From Streptomyces luteolus (GTDB lineage: Bacteria; Actinomycetota; Actinomycetes; Streptomycetales; Streptomycetaceae), in assembly GCF_029968015.1 (NCBI RefSeq), contig NZ_JASCIS010000031.1, positions 1 through 64,000 of the forward strand: DNA of 64,000 bases, given 5' to 3'. Positions 43,741 through 52,339 of this stretch are shown piece after piece (positions within the stretch are counted from its first letter, which is position 1; every line of letters begins with the position of its first letter). Position numbers and translations under genes: made by a program. The notes under the pieces are model-generated. The model worked only from the letters and a program-made list of their open reading frames with translations. It was not told where the DNA came from and ran no database searches.

Positions 43741-45370
43741 GGCTCGCCTCGACCAAGCGCCCGCCCGGCGCCTTCGCTCAGCCGCTGCCCTGGGCCTTGT
43801 CGGGGCCCTCGCCGTCGCGGGCTGCTCGGGCCTCGACAACACCGCGGCCCTCCGCGCGGCACCCACGCCGACCTCGGAGTTGTCCTCCGCGCCGCCCGCC
43901 CAGCCGCCCCCGAGCCTCACCCGGGACAAGGTCGACGCGGCTGTGGACCAGCTGGACGAGGTCGTCCAGGACGCCATGCGCAGGACCGGTGTGCCGGGCG
44001 TGGCCGTCGGTGTGGTCCATGACGACGAGGTGCTGTACCTGAAGGGCTTCGGGGAGCGGAAGGCCGGTGCGGAGGGGAAGGTCGGGGCCGACACCGTGTT
44101 CCAGCTCGCCTCGGTCTCCAAGCCGGTCGCCTCGACCGTGGTCGCCGCGGAGGTGGGGGGAAAGACCGTCGGCTGGGACGACCCGGTCGTCAAGTACAGC
44201 CCCGGCTTCACCCTCAAGGACCCCTGGGTCACCGACCACGTCACGCTCGCCGACCTGTTCTCGCACCGCAGCGGGCTGCCCGACCACGCCGGTGACCTCC
44301 TGGAAGACCTCGGCTACGACCGCTCGTACATCCTGGAGCATCTGAGGTACGAGCCGCTGGCCCCGTTCCGGGCGAGCTACGCGTACACCAACTTCGGGCT
44401 GACCGAGGCCGCGGTCGCCGTCGCGCGGGCGGCGGACACCAGCTGGGAGAAGCTGTCGGAGGACAAGCTGTACGGGCCGCTCGGCATGGACTCCACCAGC
44501 TCCACCTTCGCCGACTACGAGAAGGCCGAGAACAAGGCCGTCGCACACGTGAAGCAGGGTGACACCTGGAAGGCCGCGTACGTGCGGGACGCCGAGGCGC
44601 AGAGCCCGGCCGGCGGGGCCAGCTCCACCGTGCGGGACATGGCGAAGTGGCTGCGACTGCAGCTCGGCAACGGCAAGTTCGACGGCAAGCAGGTCGTCGA
44701 CGGCGAGGCCCTGGCCGAGACGCATCTGCCGCACATCGTCTCCCAGCCGCCGCCCGCCCCCGCGGGCAGGACCGGGTTCTACGGCCTCGGCTGGAACGTC
44801 AGCTACGACGACCAGGGCAGGCTCAAGCTCGGCCACTCCGGTGCGTTCGAGCTGGGGGCGGCCACCAACGTGACGTTGCTGCCTTCGGAGAACCTCGGCA
44901 TCGTCGTCCTCACCAACGGCTCACCCGTCGGCGTGCCCGAGTCGATCTCCAGCACGTTCCTCGACACCGCGCAGACGGGCGGGCCCACCGTCGACTGGCT
45001 GGCGTTCCTCGGCCCGCTCCTCCAGCAGTCGGCGGAGGGCGAACGCTCCGAGACCGACTACGCCAAGCCCCCGAAGGACGCGACCCCGGCCAAGGAGGAC
45101 GACGCGTACACCGGTACGTACGCCAACGACTACTACGGCCCGATGACGGTCAGCGTGGAAGGCGACGAGCTCATCATGCAACTGGGCCCGAAGAAGCAGC
45201 GGTTCCGGCTTACGCACTACGACGGGGACACCTTCAGCTACAGCACTACGGGCGAGAACGCGGTGGGGTTGTCCGGCGTGACGTTCACGGTCGACGCCGA
45301 GGGGCGTGCGGAGAAGGTCCGGGTGGAGAACCTGGACGCGAACAAGCTGGGCACGTTCACGAGACAGTGA
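43739..45370 (+). CDS. Serine beta-lactamase-fold lipoprotein
   Basis: The 543-residue exported lipoprotein has a lipobox Val-Ala-Gly-Cys with Cys29. Its catalytic domain is of the class C beta-lactamase/esterase family: Ser125-Val-Ser-Lys128, Tyr216-Thr-Asn218, and HSG in GHSGAF near residue 375. A C-terminal lipocalin-like domain (about 450-543) with the sequence YTGTYANDYYGPM follows, as in many actinobacterial homologues. These usually act as D-amino acid or ester hydrolases rather than resistance enzymes. The start at 43,739 overlaps, on the other strand, the start of the frameshifted lipoprotein gene; GGGAGG is very close to the ATG. Confidence 0.85.
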   Translation: MARLDQAPARRLRSAAALGLVGALAVAGCSGLDNTAALRAAPTPTSELSSAPPAQPPPSLTRDKVDAAVDQLDEVVQDAMRRTGVPGVAVGVVHDDEVLYLKGFGERKAGAEGKVGADTVFQLASVSKPVASTVVAAEVGGKTVGWDDPVVKYSPGFTLKDPWVTDHVTLADLFSHRSGLPDHAGDLLEDLGYDRSYILEHLRYEPLAPFRASYAYTNFGLTEAAVAVARAADTSWEKLSEDKLYGPLGMDSTSSTFADYEKAENKAVAHVKQGDTWKAAYVRDAEAQSPAGGASSTVRDMAKWLRLQLGNGKFDGKQVVDGEALAETHLPHIVSQPPPAPAGRTGFYGLGWNVSYDDQGRLKLGHSGAFELGAATNVTLLPSENLGIVVLTNGSPVGVPESISSTFLDTAQTGGPTVDWLAFLGPLLQQSAEGERSETDYAKPPKDATPAKEDDAYTGTYANDYYGPMTVSVEGDELIMQLGPKKQRFRLTHYDGDTFSYSTTGENAVGLSGVTFTVDAEGRAEKVRVENLDANKLGTFTRQ

Positions 45371-45385
45371 GCGTCGGCTGGATTG

Positions 45386-45475
45386 CTCCCCTCCCCGCCC
45401 CTTCCCGAAAGCCTGCGGCGCTTCGGGGGCCAGCCCCCGGACCCCCGCTCCTCAAACGCTGGAGGGGCTGGATTT
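45386..45475. repeat. Partial second copy of the nested inverted-repeat element
   Basis: This segment matches the complement of the right half of the element at 7301-7452 (both contain CGCCCCTTCCCGAAAGCCTG followed by CGGCGCTTCGGGG, and later CGCTCCTCAA). It lies between convergent genes and probably serves both as terminator. The long inner palindrome of copy 1 is not complete here. Confidence 0.8.
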
Positions 45476-45486
45476 GGCCCCCCGGG

Positions 45487-48351
45487 CTACTGCATCTGCC
45501 GCCGCACCAGCTCGTGCAACCGCCCGCCCGTGTCCGCCAACAGCTGGGCCGGTGGGCCCTGTTGGACGACGCGGCCCTCCGACATGACGATGACGCGGTC
45601 GGCGCCAAGGACCGTGGAGAGCCGGTGGGCGATCACGATGCGGGTGGCGTTCAGGGTGCGGGTGCTGTCCATGACCGTGCGCTGCGCCTCGTTGTCCAGG
45701 GCACTCGTCGCCTCGTCGAAGAAGAGGACGCGGGGGCGGCGGATCAGGGCCTGGGCGATCATCAGGCGCTGGCGCTGCCCCCCGGAGATCGCGCCGCCGC
45801 CGGAGATCATCGTGTGCAGCCCCATCGGCATCCGCTTGATGTCCTCGGCGAGGCCCGCCATCGCCGCCGCCTCCCAGGCCTCCTCCTGCGTGAACGACTC
45901 GGCTCCGCAGATGCAGTCCAGGATCGAACCGGTCAGCGGCTGGGCGTTCTGCAGCACCACACCGCACTGCCGGCGCACCGCCGACTGGTCGAGGGCCGCG
46001 AGGTCCTGACCGTCGTAGAGCACGCTCCCCGCGACCGGCTCGTCGAAGCCGATCAGCAGGCGCAGCAGCGTCGACTTGCCGCAGCCGCTCGGGCCGACCA
46101 CGGCCACGAACTCGCCCGGCCTGATCGAGAGCGACACGTCGTCCAGGACCAGCGGACCGTCGTCGGAGTAGCGGAAGGAGACGCCGCGCGCCTCGATCCC
46201 GCCCTGCAGCTCGCCCGGCTGGGTGCTCCCGGCGCGCACCTCCGGGGCCTCGTCGAACACCGGCTTGATCTGCTCGAACATCGGCAGCACCGAGGCCGCC
46301 GAGAGCAGTGCTCCGGTGAGCTGCGTGACGGCCGTCAGGAGCATCGTCACGGCCGTGCTGAAGGTGAGGAACTCGGCCGCGGTCAGGCTGCCCCTCGCCG
46401 GTCCCGCGAGCAGCACGAACATGATGAGCGTGCAGAGCGGCAGATAGACGGAGTTGAGGACCGTCGTGACGTTCTTGATGCGGCCGGCCCGCTGCTGGAG
46501 CTCCCGGCTGCGCGCGAACTCCCCGGCCCAGGCCGCGTACGCGAAGCTCTCCGCCCCGGCGACGCGCAGCTTGGGCAGTCCGCGCAGGGTCTGGAACGCC
46601 TGGTTGTTCAGCTTGTTGGAGAGCTCCACCAGACGCCGCTGCCAGCGCAGTTCCCACAGCCCGAGGGTGAGGAACACGGCCGCGATGACGACGAGCATCC
46701 CCAGCGCGGCCAGGGCGAGCGGGACGCTGTAGAGCAGGAGCAGTACGACGTTCATCGCGCCGATCGAGGACGCCTGCAGGGCGACCGGGCCGATGCCCGA
46801 CAGAACCCGCCGGATCGCGCTCACGCCCATCGCCGCACTCGCCAGCTCGCCCGTGGAGCGGGCGGAGAAGAAGCGTGTGGGCAGCCTCAACAGCCGGTCC
46901 CAGACCGCCGGTTGGAGGGCGCTCTCCATCCGGCCCTCCATCCGGAGGACGGTGAGGTTCTGCAACAGCATGAACGCCGCGGAGACGATGCTGGTGATCA
47001 TGACGGCCACGGACACCTGGACGATCAGGCTCGTCTCGGCGTTCGGCACGAAGACACCGAGCACCTGCCCCGTGGCGATCGGCACGAGCGCGCCGACCAC
47101 GACCGTCACCAGGGAGGCGAGCGCGAGATTGCGTACGTCGACGCCACTGCCGCGCAGACTGAACAGGGCGATCCGCCACGGCGTCAACGGCCGGTCCGGC
47201 AACGGCCGGTAGAGCATCACGGCCCGGGGCTCGAACTCGTCCGCGTTGGACTTGTCGACCCGGGTGCGCCGCCCCGACGTCGGGTGCACCGACTCGTAGC
47301 CGCCGCGCCGCCAGAGCAGCGCGACCGGAGTACCGCTCACGCGGTGCCCCACCAGTGGGCCCGCGTTCTCCCGCCACCAGCGGCCGTCGAGCCGCACGGC
47401 ACGCGTACGGATCCGGGAGGCCACCGCGATCTGCTCCACCGGGTCGATCCGGTCGCTGACGGCGCCGCCCTCCACCGTGTCGGCCAGCGTGATGCCCGCC
47501 GCCTCGGCGACCAGACGACAGGCCGCGTACGTCGCGTCCCGGCCGCCGGCCGACTCCGTACGACGGGACGGACCCCGCCTGCCCGAGCGGCCGATCGAGG
47601 CGATCAGCGTGCGGTCGGCCTGCTCGCGGACGTTCTCGCCCGCCTTGATCCCGGCCGCCGTACGGTCCTCGTGGGCCCGCTCCAGGCGTTCGATCCAGCG
47701 GTCGAGCGCGGAAAGGAGCCGCCACTGCTGGTTGACCATCCGCTGCCACATCGCCGGGTCGACGAGCAGGTCGCCCGCCGCCTCGCCGCTGTAGGCCGCG
47801 CCGTACTGCACGCTGCCGGGCACGACCGGCATCCAGAGGATCTCGTCGTCGGCCACCACCTCGTCCCCGATGTTGCGGCCGTCTAGCGGCGCCTCGAAGA
47901 GGACCCGGTGGCCGCGTCCGATGCCGAGCGCGAAGGCGTGCTCCAGGAGGCTCAGCGCCTGGTCCTGGGTGTCGTACTGACTGGGGAACTGCTGCTCGTA
48001 CGTCCAGGTGTCGCCGTAGTCCGCGCGGTACAGCTCGCGCAGCGGGATCCGGCGCAGCTCGCACCCGGCGAGGGGGCGGCCGACCAGGGTGTGCTGGGGG
48101 CCCTCGACCGGGCCCAGGAGCAGCGTGCCCGGTTCGAGACGGCCGAGGTAGTGCCAGTGGCCCTGCTGCACCGCGTCGACCGCGAACAGGTCGAGGGCGC
48201 CCGACACGACGAGCCACAGCACCTGCGGGCCCTCCAGGTGCACGCTGCGCAGGCCCGCGCAGTCGACCGGAGTGCCGAGCGCGCCGAACGCGGCGGCCAC
48301 GGTGTCTTCGGCGCCGCCGGAGTACGCGTGCTGTTCCGGTACGGAGGTCAC
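45487..48351 (-). CDS. NHLM-type peptide export ABC transporter (permease-ATPase, no peptidase)
   Basis: The 954-residue protein fuses an N-terminal cyclic-nucleotide-binding-like region and long linker (about 1-370), a six-helix ABC exporter domain (about 390-690) and an ATPase domain (about 710-954; Walker A GPSGCGKST, signature ISGGQRQR, Walker B VLFFDEATS). It matches the second ABC protein of the NHLM bacteriocin-type export system, which has no C39 peptidase. The GTG start lies 1 nt after the stop of the C39 transporter, with AAGGAG upstream. The pair probably forms a heterodimeric exporter for the peptide at 51,549. Confidence 0.92.
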   Translation of the reverse strand: MTSVPEQHAYSGGAEDTVAAAFGALGTPVDCAGLRSVHLEGPQVLWLVVSGALDLFAVDAVQQGHWHYLGRLEPGTLLLGPVEGPQHTLVGRPLAGCELRRIPLRELYRADYGDTWTYEQQFPSQYDTQDQALSLLEHAFALGIGRGHRVLFEAPLDGRNIGDEVVADDEILWMPVVPGSVQYGAAYSGEAAGDLLVDPAMWQRMVNQQWRLLSALDRWIERLERAHEDRTAAGIKAGENVREQADRTLIASIGRSGRRGPSRRTESAGGRDATYAACRLVAEAAGITLADTVEGGAVSDRIDPVEQIAVASRIRTRAVRLDGRWWRENAGPLVGHRVSGTPVALLWRRGGYESVHPTSGRRTRVDKSNADEFEPRAVMLYRPLPDRPLTPWRIALFSLRGSGVDVRNLALASLVTVVVGALVPIATGQVLGVFVPNAETSLIVQVSVAVMITSIVSAAFMLLQNLTVLRMEGRMESALQPAVWDRLLRLPTRFFSARSTGELASAAMGVSAIRRVLSGIGPVALQASSIGAMNVVLLLLYSVPLALAALGMLVVIAAVFLTLGLWELRWQRRLVELSNKLNNQAFQTLRGLPKLRVAGAESFAYAAWAGEFARSRELQQRAGRIKNVTTVLNSVYLPLCTLIMFVLLAGPARGSLTAAEFLTFSTAVTMLLTAVTQLTGALLSAASVLPMFEQIKPVFDEAPEVRAGSTQPGELQGGIEARGVSFRYSDDGPLVLDDVSLSIRPGEFVAVVGPSGCGKSTLLRLLIGFDEPVAGSVLYDGQDLAALDQSAVRRQCGVVLQNAQPLTGSILDCICGAESFTQEEAWEAAAMAGLAEDIKRMPMGLHTMISGGGAISGGQRQRLMIAQALIRRPRVLFFDEATSALDNEAQRTVMDSTRTLNATRIVIAHRLSTVLGADRVIVMSEGRVVQQGPPAQLLADTGGRLHELVRRQMQ

Positions 48352-48352
48352 C

Positions 48353-50638
48353 TCAGTGCTCCTTGACCAGGTCGGCGTAGGCGCCGCCCGCGGCGACGAG
48401 GTCCTCGTGGCGGCCGCGCTCCACGATCTGGCCGTGGTCGAGCACGACGATCTCGTCGCTGTCGCGCACCGTGCTCAGCCGGTGGGCGATGACGACGCAG
48501 GCGCAGCCGCGGCGCCGCAGGTTGTCGATGACGGTCTGCTCGGTCTCGGCGTCCAGGGCGCTGGTCACCTCGTCGAGGACGAGGATGCTCGGGCGGCGCA
48601 CCAGAGCCCGCGCGATCTCCAGGCGCTGCCGCTGGCCGCCGGAGAAGTTCCGGCCGTCCTGCTCGACCCGGCCCTGGATGCCGCCGGGCCTGCGGGCCAC
48701 GATCTCGTACAGGCAGGCGTCCTTGAGGGCGGCGACCACGTCGTCGTCGGGGATCGACGGGTCCCACAGCGCGACGTTGTCGCGGACCGTGCCCTCGAAG
48801 AGGAAGACGTCCTGGTCGACGAAGGACACGGAGGCGGAGAGCGCTCCGCGCGGGATGTCCTCCAGGCGCTGCCCGTCGATGCGGATCGTGCCCTCCCACG
48901 GGCTGTAGAGCCCCGAGATGAGGCGCGAGACGGTCGACTTGCCGCTGCCCGAGCCGCCGACCAGGGCGACCTGCTGGCCGGGTCCCACCGTCAGCGTGAA
49001 CCCGCTCAGGAGCGGCTTGTCGAGGGGGCTGTAGCCGAAGGTGATGTCGTCGAGGGCGACGTGCCCCTTCAACCGCCGTGTGCTGGCTGCCGGTTCGGGG
49101 CGCGTGTAGAGCGGGTCGACGGGGAAGTTCTCCACGTCCTTGAGGCGGGCCACGTCGGCGGCGAAGTCCTGGATGCGGCCCGCGACGCCGTTGAGGCGGG
49201 TGATCGGCGCGGTGAAGCGGGTCACGAGCGCCTGGAACGCGACGAGCAGGCCGATCGACAGATGCCCCTCGACCGCGCGCAGTCCGCCGATCCACAGGAT
49301 CAGCGCGCTGTTCAGGGTCGCGAGCGCCGGCGCGACGATGCCGAGCCACGCGCTGGGCACACCGAGCTTCTGCTGCTCCTCCAGGGTGGTGGCGTGCTGC
49401 CCTGCCCAGCGCCGGAAGTAGCCGTCCTCGCCGCCGGTGGCCTTCATGGTCTCGATCAACTGCAGACCGGTGTACGAGGTGTTGGTGAGCTTGGCGCTGT
49501 CGGCCCGGAGCTTCTGGGTGCCGGTGGCGCGCAGCCGGATGACGATCCGCATCGCGACGACGTTCAGGAGGGCGATGCCGACGCCGACGAGGGTGAGCTG
49601 CGGATCGTACGTCCACAGCAGGGCCGCGTAGAGGAGCACGACGATGCCGTCGACGGCGGTGGCCGTCAGGTCGCGGGCCAGGGTCTCGGCGACCGCGTCG
49701 TTGGACGCCAGGCGCTGCACGAGGTCGGCGGGGCTGCGCTGGGCGTAGAACGTGACGGGCAGGCGGAGCAGATGGCGCAGGAACCGGGCGCTGCCCAGCG
49801 TGGAGGAGATGATGCGGCCGCGCAGCAGGTTGGCCTGCTGCAGCCAGGTCAGGACCACGGTGAGCGCCACCATCGCGCCCATCGACGCGAACAGAGCGCC
49901 GAGCAGCGAGGTCTGATGCTCGATCAGGAACAGGTCGATGTACGTCCGGCTGAGCGCGGGCAGCGCCGCCCCGACCGCCACGAGCAGCAGGCTGGCCAGG
50001 AGCGCCGCGAGCATCGTGCCCGTGGTGCCGCGAAGGCGGGCCGGCAGGGCCTTCATGACGCCGGGCCTGCGGCCGCCCGGGCGGAACTCCTCGCCGGGTT
50101 CGAGGACCAGGACGACGCCGGTGAAGCTGGTGTCGAAGTCCTCCTCGGGTATGAACCGGCGGCCCTTGTCCGGGTCGTTGATGTACACGCCCCGGCGGCC
50201 GAACCGGCGCCCCGCGCCGTCGTACACGACGTAGTGGTTGAACTCCCAGAACAGGATCGCGGGCGCCTTGACCTCGGCGAGCGCGGCGGGCTCCATCTGC
50301 ATGCCCTTGGCCGTGAGGCCGTAACTGCGGGCCGCCTTAAGGACGTTGCTGGCGCGCGAGCCGTCGCGGGAGACACCGCAGGCGATGCGCAGCTCCTCAA
50401 GGGGGACATGCCGTCCGTGGTGGGCGAGGACCATCGCGAGAGCGGCGGCGCCGCACTCCACGGCCTCCATCTGCAGGACGGTGGGCGTACGGACCGTCTT
50501 CGGCCGCCTGCCCTTCGACGCCGGGCGCGGTGCCGCACGGCGCCCGCCGCGCCGTTGGGGCTCCGGGCGGTGCCTGCGCCGGCCGCCGGGGGGCGGCAGT
50601 TGCTGCTGGTGAGCCGGGGAGGGGTGCGGTGCGGTCAC
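48353..50638 (-). CDS. NHLM-type C39 peptidase/ABC exporter
   Basis: The 761-residue protein starts with a C39 cysteine peptidase domain that trims double-glycine leaders: Cys62 in QMEAVECGAAALAM, His135 in FNHYVVYDG and Asp155 in YINDPDKG form the catalytic triad. An exporter membrane domain (about 205-480) and an ATPase domain (Walker A GGSGSGKST, signature FSGGQRQR, ILVLDEVTS) follow. The GTG at 50,638 overlaps the HlyD stop by 4 nt. A TTG 12 nt upstream is an alternative. The leader of the precursor at 51,549 ends in an Ala-Gly pair suited to it. Confidence 0.93.
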   Translation of the reverse strand: MTAPHPSPAHQQQLPPPGGRRRHRPEPQRRGGRRAAPRPASKGRRPKTVRTPTVLQMEAVECGAAALAMVLAHHGRHVPLEELRIACGVSRDGSRASNVLKAARSYGLTAKGMQMEPAALAEVKAPAILFWEFNHYVVYDGAGRRFGRRGVYINDPDKGRRFIPEEDFDTSFTGVVLVLEPGEEFRPGGRRPGVMKALPARLRGTTGTMLAALLASLLLVAVGAALPALSRTYIDLFLIEHQTSLLGALFASMGAMVALTVVLTWLQQANLLRGRIISSTLGSARFLRHLLRLPVTFYAQRSPADLVQRLASNDAVAETLARDLTATAVDGIVVLLYAALLWTYDPQLTLVGVGIALLNVVAMRIVIRLRATGTQKLRADSAKLTNTSYTGLQLIETMKATGGEDGYFRRWAGQHATTLEEQQKLGVPSAWLGIVAPALATLNSALILWIGGLRAVEGHLSIGLLVAFQALVTRFTAPITRLNGVAGRIQDFAADVARLKDVENFPVDPLYTRPEPAASTRRLKGHVALDDITFGYSPLDKPLLSGFTLTVGPGQQVALVGGSGSGKSTVSRLISGLYSPWEGTIRIDGQRLEDIPRGALSASVSFVDQDVFLFEGTVRDNVALWDPSIPDDDVVAALKDACLYEIVARRPGGIQGRVEQDGRNFSGGQRQRLEIARALVRRPSILVLDEVTSALDAETEQTVIDNLRRRGCACVVIAHRLSTVRDSDEIVVLDHGQIVERGRHEDLVAAGGAYADLVKEH

Positions 50639-51438
50639 GGAAGCAGCCAATCGATCGGGCGCTGCTCCGCGAGGTGGAGGGCGCCGTCGGCCGGGGTCAT
50701 GGAGTCGAGCGCGAAGGGCGGTCCGCCGGCGGCCGACCAGGCGAGGCCGGACTTGGTGCCCGACTTCTCCAGCTGTACAAGGACGGCCACGGGCGGCCCG
50801 CCGCGCGTGAACTGCCCGGCGAGTTCCTTGTCGCCGAGAAAGCCGGTGATGCGCTGTCGGCTCTGCGTGGCGCGTCCGACGGCCTTCACGCTGCCGCGCA
50901 GCGTCCCGTACTGCTCGGTGGGCACGGACTGCACGGTGAGGTCGACGGCGGCGCCGACGGGGACGGTGGCCGCGCTGTCGGCGGGTACGTAGAGCATGGC
51001 GACGAGCGGGTCGCCGGCCTTGGCCACCCGTTCCAGGGTCGCGACGTCGGCGCCGGTCGTGACGACGGTGCCGATCCTGGCGGAGAGCGCGCTGACGCGT
51101 CCGGCGGCGATCGCGCGCACGACCTTGTCGCCCTGCTGCGTACGGACGTTGAGCACGGGGTCGCCCGCGGCGAGGCGGTCGCCCTCCTCGGCGAGGACGC
51201 GGGTCACCTGACCGGTGACGGGGCTCTGCAGGACGTAACTGCCCTGTCCGTACGTGAGGATTCCGGGCGCCCGGAGTGTCGAGGTGACCGAGCCGGTGAC
51301 GGCCCAGACGCTCGCCGCGGCCATGACGACGAGGGTGACGGCGAGGACGAGCAGGCCCTGCGGTCGGGCGTAGCGCACCGGTACGTCGAGTTCCTCGGGC
51401 GACTGCAGCTTGGACAGAGCCTGTTGGCGGAACTGCAC
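50635..51438 (-). CDS. HlyD-type adaptor of the NHLM peptide exporter
   Basis: The 267-residue membrane-fusion protein has one N-terminal helix (GLLVLAVTLVVMAAASVWA at about 28-46), a short biotinyl-lipoyl-like domain (QSPVTGQVTRVLAEEGDRL) without the long coiled coil, and a beta-barrel part. This short form is typical of the NHLM secretion set. It links the exporter pair across the envelope. The GTG start at 51,438 lies 110 nt downstream of the precursor gene stop, after a stable hairpin. Confidence 0.9.
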   Translation of the reverse strand: MQFRQQALSKLQSPEELDVPVRYARPQGLLVLAVTLVVMAAASVWAVTGSVTSTLRAPGILTYGQGSYVLQSPVTGQVTRVLAEEGDRLAAGDPVLNVRTQQGDKVVRAIAAGRVSALSARIGTVVTTGADVATLERVAKAGDPLVAMLYVPADSAATVPVGAAVDLTVQSVPTEQYGTLRGSVKAVGRATQSRQRITGFLGDKELAGQFTRGGPPVAVLVQLEKSGTKSGLAWSAAGGPPFALDSMTPADGALHLAEQRPIDWLLP

Positions 51439-51488
51439 GGAACGCTTCTTTCCTTACTGTGCCGGTGGCTGTGCCTGTGGCGACCGCA

Positions 51489-51515
51489 AGCCCCGGAACT
51501 GGATGTTCCGGGGCT
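51489..51515 (-). terminator. Hairpin between precursor gene and exporter genes
   Basis: AGCCCCGGAAC and its complement form a perfect 11-bp stem with a 5-nt loop. Placed 33 nt after the precursor stop and 50 nt before the HlyD gene, it can act as a partial terminator that gives more precursor message than exporter message. No T-run follows. Confidence 0.6.
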
Positions 51516-51548
51516 CACGGATCAAGGGTGCCTCAATGAGTTCGAGAC

Positions 51549-51776
51549 TCAGAGACCGGCGACCGTGCTGGTGGCCAGGCCCTGGAGGGGGGCCGTGTTC
51601 AGGCCGGTGGTGCCCTCGACGGTGCCCACGACGGTGCCGAGGGTGGAGGAGACCGGGGCGACCGAGTCGACGGTGTTCACGACGGTGCCGACGGCGGCGG
51701 CCGAGAGGCCGGCGGCGACGTTGTCGAGGTCGGCGTCGGCGAGCTCGGCGGTCTGGACCTGGGGGGTGTTGTTCAT
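51549..51776 (-). CDS. Leader-type precursor peptide with a glycine-zipper core
   Basis: The 75-residue peptide starts with a short leader (MNNTPQVQTAELADADLDNV, then Ala-Ala-Gly at 21-23). The ELxDxxLDxV...AG pattern is that of double-glycine leaders cut by C39 transporters, so cleavage is expected after Gly23. The 52-residue core has no Cys, Trp, Lys or Arg. It is rich in Val, Thr, Ala and Gly, with a near-repeat GTVVNTVDSV / GTVVGTVEGT. Gly47, Gly51 and Gly55 form a GxxxGxxxG zipper. The gene lies just upstream of its exporter genes, and no modification enzyme is found in the window. The start at 51,776 is set by the leader pattern. Confidence 0.85.
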   Translation of the reverse strand: MNNTPQVQTAELADADLDNVAAGLSAAAVGTVVNTVDSVAPVSSTLGTVVGTVEGTTGLNTAPLQGLATSTVAGL

Positions 51777-52339
51777 GGTGAAGCTGCCCTTCTCATGAGT
51801 GGTGCAAAGGTGTTTCCAGGGGCCCGCGGAACCAGGGATGTGAATTCCGCGGTGGCGAGGATCAAAGCACGTTGACGGCAGGTGCATCCAATCCCCGATG
51901 CGGCCGTCGATCACGGCCGCGGCATCGAATCACCGCTGCGTGCAGGCGGGTTCACCGCGTGGCGGCAGCTCCTTCACAACATTCACAGGGGGAAATGAGG
52001 GGCGCGGCACGACTCCGCCCAACAAATCGGACACCTGCCAGCTGAAGGCCACCGCATGTGGCCCATGCACGGAAATTCAGGGGCGACCACGGGCTGAATA
52101 GCGTGACCCTGATGCACATTCGATGTGCAGGTTTACTGAAGGCGTGCTGAATCGGTTCCGAAGCGGACACAGGGGCTAATAGCCCGTCAGGTCATGCCCG
52201 GTCCTGACCTGCCCGGCACCGGCCGTGACCCACCGTGGCGCGGCCGCGACCCGCGGGTGGTGGCACCGGGCCCCGCGGGAGGTGCGCCCGCGACCCGCAC
52301 GAGGTACGCCCGCGACCCGCAGATGGCATCGTCGGGGGA
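51777..52339. other. Divergent intergenic region between the precursor and LysR genes
   Basis: These 560 bp hold no supportable gene. The part near 51,950-52,190 is less GC-rich than its surroundings, which suits a promoter region. A 22-nt tandem duplication (52,283-52,304 and 52,305-52,326) lies just before the LysR start. No further leader-type peptide was found in either direction. Promoter elements could not be fixed with confidence. Confidence 0.5.

Noticed and set aside
43739..45370. Antibiotic-resistance beta-lactamase
   Set aside because: It has the SxxK and YxN residues but is a long lipoprotein with an added C-terminal domain, typical of esterase/peptidase-type relatives. Resistance cannot be claimed.
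44647..47886. A 1079-codon plus-strand frame across the beta-lactamase and ABC genes
   Set aside because: It crosses two real genes in the wrong frame, with a repetitive His/Arg/Asp-rich composition and no motif.
48272..50992. A 906-codon plus-strand frame opposite the C39 exporter
   Set aside because: Antisense shadow. The minus-strand protein has complete C39 and ABC motifs.
45487..51776. Lanthipeptide or other modified-peptide cluster
   Set aside because: No LanM/LanKC, YcaO, radical-SAM or nitrile-hydratase-like gene is in the window, and the core has no Cys.
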